DNA from: CAZCBN01 sp964496975
GTDB lineage: Bacteria; Planctomycetota; Phycisphaerae; Phycisphaerales; UBA1924
Length of the DNA stretch: 15,549 bases
Direction of reading: 5' to 3'
Assembly: GCA_964496975.1 (NCBI GenBank)
Contig: CAZCBN010000073.1
Span: 1 to 15,549 of the forward strand
Part shown: positions 13,973 through 15,549 of the stretch, in pieces
Position numbering within the stretch: position 1 is the first letter of the stretch
Layout: every line of letters begins with the position of its first letter
Notes under the pieces: model-generated
Database searches by the model: none
What the model saw: only the letters and a program-made list of their open reading frames with translations
Told to the model about the DNA's origin: nothing
Translations under genes and position numbers: made by a program

Positions 13973-15549
13973 GTGCCGCACGTCCACGGTTCGTCCACCA
14001 GCCTCGAGCAGGCCCGCACCACCAACACCCCCATCGTCGTCGAGAAAGAGATCGGGGGACGCGTCCTCCGCCTCGAGACCGGCGCCATCGCCAAGCTCGC
14101 CGGCTCGGCCGTCCTGGCCACCTACGGCGGCACCACCGTCCTCGCCACCGTCGTCCGCGCCGACCCGCACCCCGGCATCGACTTCTTCCGCCTCACCGTC
14201 GACTACTGCGAGAAGACCAGCGCCGCGGGCAAGTTCCCCGGAGGCTTCCGCAAGCGCGAGGGCGCCCCGAACGAAAAAGAAGTCCTCACCATGCGGATGA
14301 TCGACCGGCCCATCCGCCCCCTCTTCCCCGACGGCTTCTTCGACGAGGTGCAGGTCCAGGTCTTCGTCATGAGCCACGACGGCGAGAACGACAGCGACGT
14401 GCTCGCCGGCACCGCCGCCTCCGCCGCCCTCGCCCTCAGCGACGTCCCCTTCGAGGGGCCCATCGCCACCGTCCGCGTCGGCCGCGTCTTCAACGACGAC
14501 GACTCCGTCACCCACGTCATCAACCCCACCGTCAGCCAGCTCGAGTACAGCGACGTCGACCTCGTCCTCTCGGGCCACCGCGACGGCATGAACATGATCG
14601 AGGTCGGCGCCGCCGAGGTGCCCGAGGCCGATCTCATCGAGGTCATCCGCGCGGGCGAGCACGCCATCGCCGAGACCCTCACGCTCATCGAAGAGCTCGT
14701 CGCGATCGTCAAGCCCGTGAAGAAGGTCGGCGCCCTCGCCGTCCCGCCCGACGAGATCGTCGCCAAGTGCAAGAAGGTCTGCGAGAAGGACCTCCTCGCC
14801 GCACGGCAGATCCCGGGCAAGACCGAGCGCAACGACCGCGTGAAGGCCATCCGCGACGCCTTCCTCGACGAGCACTTCAAGGTCAACGGCGCCGGCACCC
14901 CCGCCCAGATGGAGGCCAGCGTCGCCGCCCGCAAGCACGCCGCCGAGGCCTTCCGCACCCTTGAGAAGAAGGTCACCCGCCGCCTCATCGTCGAGAAGGG
15001 CATCCGCGCCGACGGCCGCAAGTTCAAGGAAATCCGCCCCCTGCACATGGTCGTGGGAAACTTCCAGCGCACCCACGGCTCCGCCCTCTTCCAGCGCGGC
15101 GAGACCCAGTCCCTCGTCTCATGCACCCTCGGCACCGGCAAGGACGAGCAGATCGTCGACGGCCTCACCCCCGAGTACAGCAAGAAGTTCACCCTCCACT
15201 ACAACTTCCCCCCCTTCTGCACGGGCGAGGCCAAGCGCATCACCGGCCCCGGCCGACGCGAGATCGGCCACGGCGCCCTCGCCGAGCGCAGCCTCCTCGG
15301 CATCCTCCCCACCCCCGATGAGTTCCCCTACACCATCCGCATCGTCAGCGACATCACCGAGTCCAACGGCTCCTCCAGCATGGCCTCCGTCTGCGGCGGC
15401 TGCCTCGCCCTCATGGACGCCGGCGTCCCCATCGTCAACACCTGCGCCGGCATCTCCGTCGGACGCTTCACCGACGATAACGACAAGAACGAGGTCTTCG
15501 TCACCGACATCATCGGCGAGGAAGACTTCTTCGGCGACATGGACTTCAA
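13973..15549 (+). CDS. pnp: Polyribonucleotide nucleotidyltransferase (PNPase), 5' part
   Basis: Phosphorolytic 3'-5' exoribonuclease of the RNA degradation machinery, a trimer that turns RNA into nucleoside diphosphates. The gene starts with GTG 13973, six bases after AGAAGGGG (13959-13966), and runs off the right edge; 525 codons of roughly 700 are present, so the end of the second RNase PH core and the KH and S1 domains lie outside. Visible: first RNase PH core with GTTVLATVV and FPGGFRKREGAPNEKE, RMIDRPIRPLFPDGF; the all-helical linker (about 245-330, KKVGALAV onward); second core with KGIRADGRKFKEIRPL, GSALFQRGETQSL, YNFPPFCTGE, GPGRREIGHGALAERSLL and SDITESNGSSSMASVCGG. These are the conserved catalytic-core segments. 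Codons end almost always in C. The position after rpsO is the usual one. Confidence 0.96.
   Translation, partial: MPHVHGSSTSLEQARTTNTPIVVEKEIGGRVLRLETGAIAKLAGSAVLATYGGTTVLATVVRADPHPGIDFFRLTVDYCEKTSAAGKFPGGFRKREGAPNEKEVLTMRMIDRPIRPLFPDGFFDEVQVQVFVMSHDGENDSDVLAGTAASAALALSDVPFEGPIATVRVGRVFNDDDSVTHVINPTVSQLEYSDVDLVLSGHRDGMNMIEVGAAEVPEADLIEVIRAGEHAIAETLTLIEELVAIVKPVKKVGALAVPPDEIVAKCKKVCEKDLLAARQIPGKTERNDRVKAIRDAFLDEHFKVNGAGTPAQMEASVAARKHAAEAFRTLEKKVTRRLIVEKGIRADGRKFKEIRPLHMVVGNFQRTHGSALFQRGETQSLVSCTLGTGKDEQIVDGLTPEYSKKFTLHYNFPPFCTGEAKRITGPGRREIGHGALAERSLLGILPTPDEFPYTIRIVSDITESNGSSSMASVCGGCLALMDAGVPIVNTCAGISVGRFTDDNDKNEVFVTDIIGEEDFFGDMDF

Noticed and set aside
13471..14964. Long plus-strand open frame across the pnp leader and pnp
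   Set aside because: Arg/Pro/His-rich composition with no motif; the +2-related frame starting at GTG 13973 gives clear PNPase sequence over the same bases.
13646..15076. Long minus-strand open frame opposite pnp
   Set aside because: Acidic, repetitive Gly/Ala/Asp/Val composition, antisense to conserved PNPase codons; compositional artefact.

Overview
The window is a high-GC bacterial contig that most likely comes from a planctomycete of the Phycisphaerae/Phycisphaerales type. Three clues support this: secreted proteins ending in a GC-type dockerin (two EF-hand-like 'DFFD' halves ending in GCP), a secreted protein ending in a VPAP-hydrophobic-RRRR sorting tail of the PEP-CTERM class, and a pseudopilin-like protein with a GFTLIELLVVI cleavage site and a planctomycete-style C-terminus. 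A run of ten Ns at 8061-8070 shows that this is a draft scaffold. No rRNA, tRNA, IS element or CRISPR array was seen.

Layout. 49-1011 (+): purC, purine synthesis. 1182-2735 (+): secreted GH144/glycoamylase-like protein. 2876-5110 (-): secreted BglX-like GH3 beta-glucosidase, convergent with the GH144-like gene across a 13-bp hairpin that ends both transcripts. 5111-5456: AT-richer divergent control region with LacI-type operator-like sites. 5457-6518 (+): type II pseudopilin-like protein, followed by a small membrane-anchored protein (6678-7025) with a probable TTG start. 7026-7415: intergenic region with a 14-bp tandem repeat. 7416-8794 (+): secreted protein with two beta-sandwich-like modules and dockerin halves, broken by the N gap. 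8997-10271 (-): HAF-repeat protein with a GC-type dockerin. 10586-11257 (+): PEP-CTERM-type protein with the same kind of beta-sandwich module. 11464-12768 (-): class I aminotransferase (AspC-like). 13141-13410 (+): rpsO. 13973 to the right edge (+): pnp, GTG start, truncated by the window.

How the parts may work together. The GH144-like and GH3 enzymes are plausible partners: an endo-acting beta-1,2-glucanase would release sophoro-oligosaccharides and a periplasmic beta-glucosidase would cut them to glucose. cre/LacI-like operator sequences lie upstream of both genes and again at the promoter of the PEP-CTERM gene, which suggests control by carbohydrate-responsive LacI-family repressors; no regulator is encoded here. 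The three extracellular proteins at 7416-11257 share secretion signals and surface-sorting modules and look like a cluster of envelope or matrix proteins. The two ends (purC; aspC, rpsO-pnp) are housekeeping genes. I see no defence system or mobile element. The most unusual items are the split dockerin with its N gap, the shared operator pattern, and the long structured leader of pnp.
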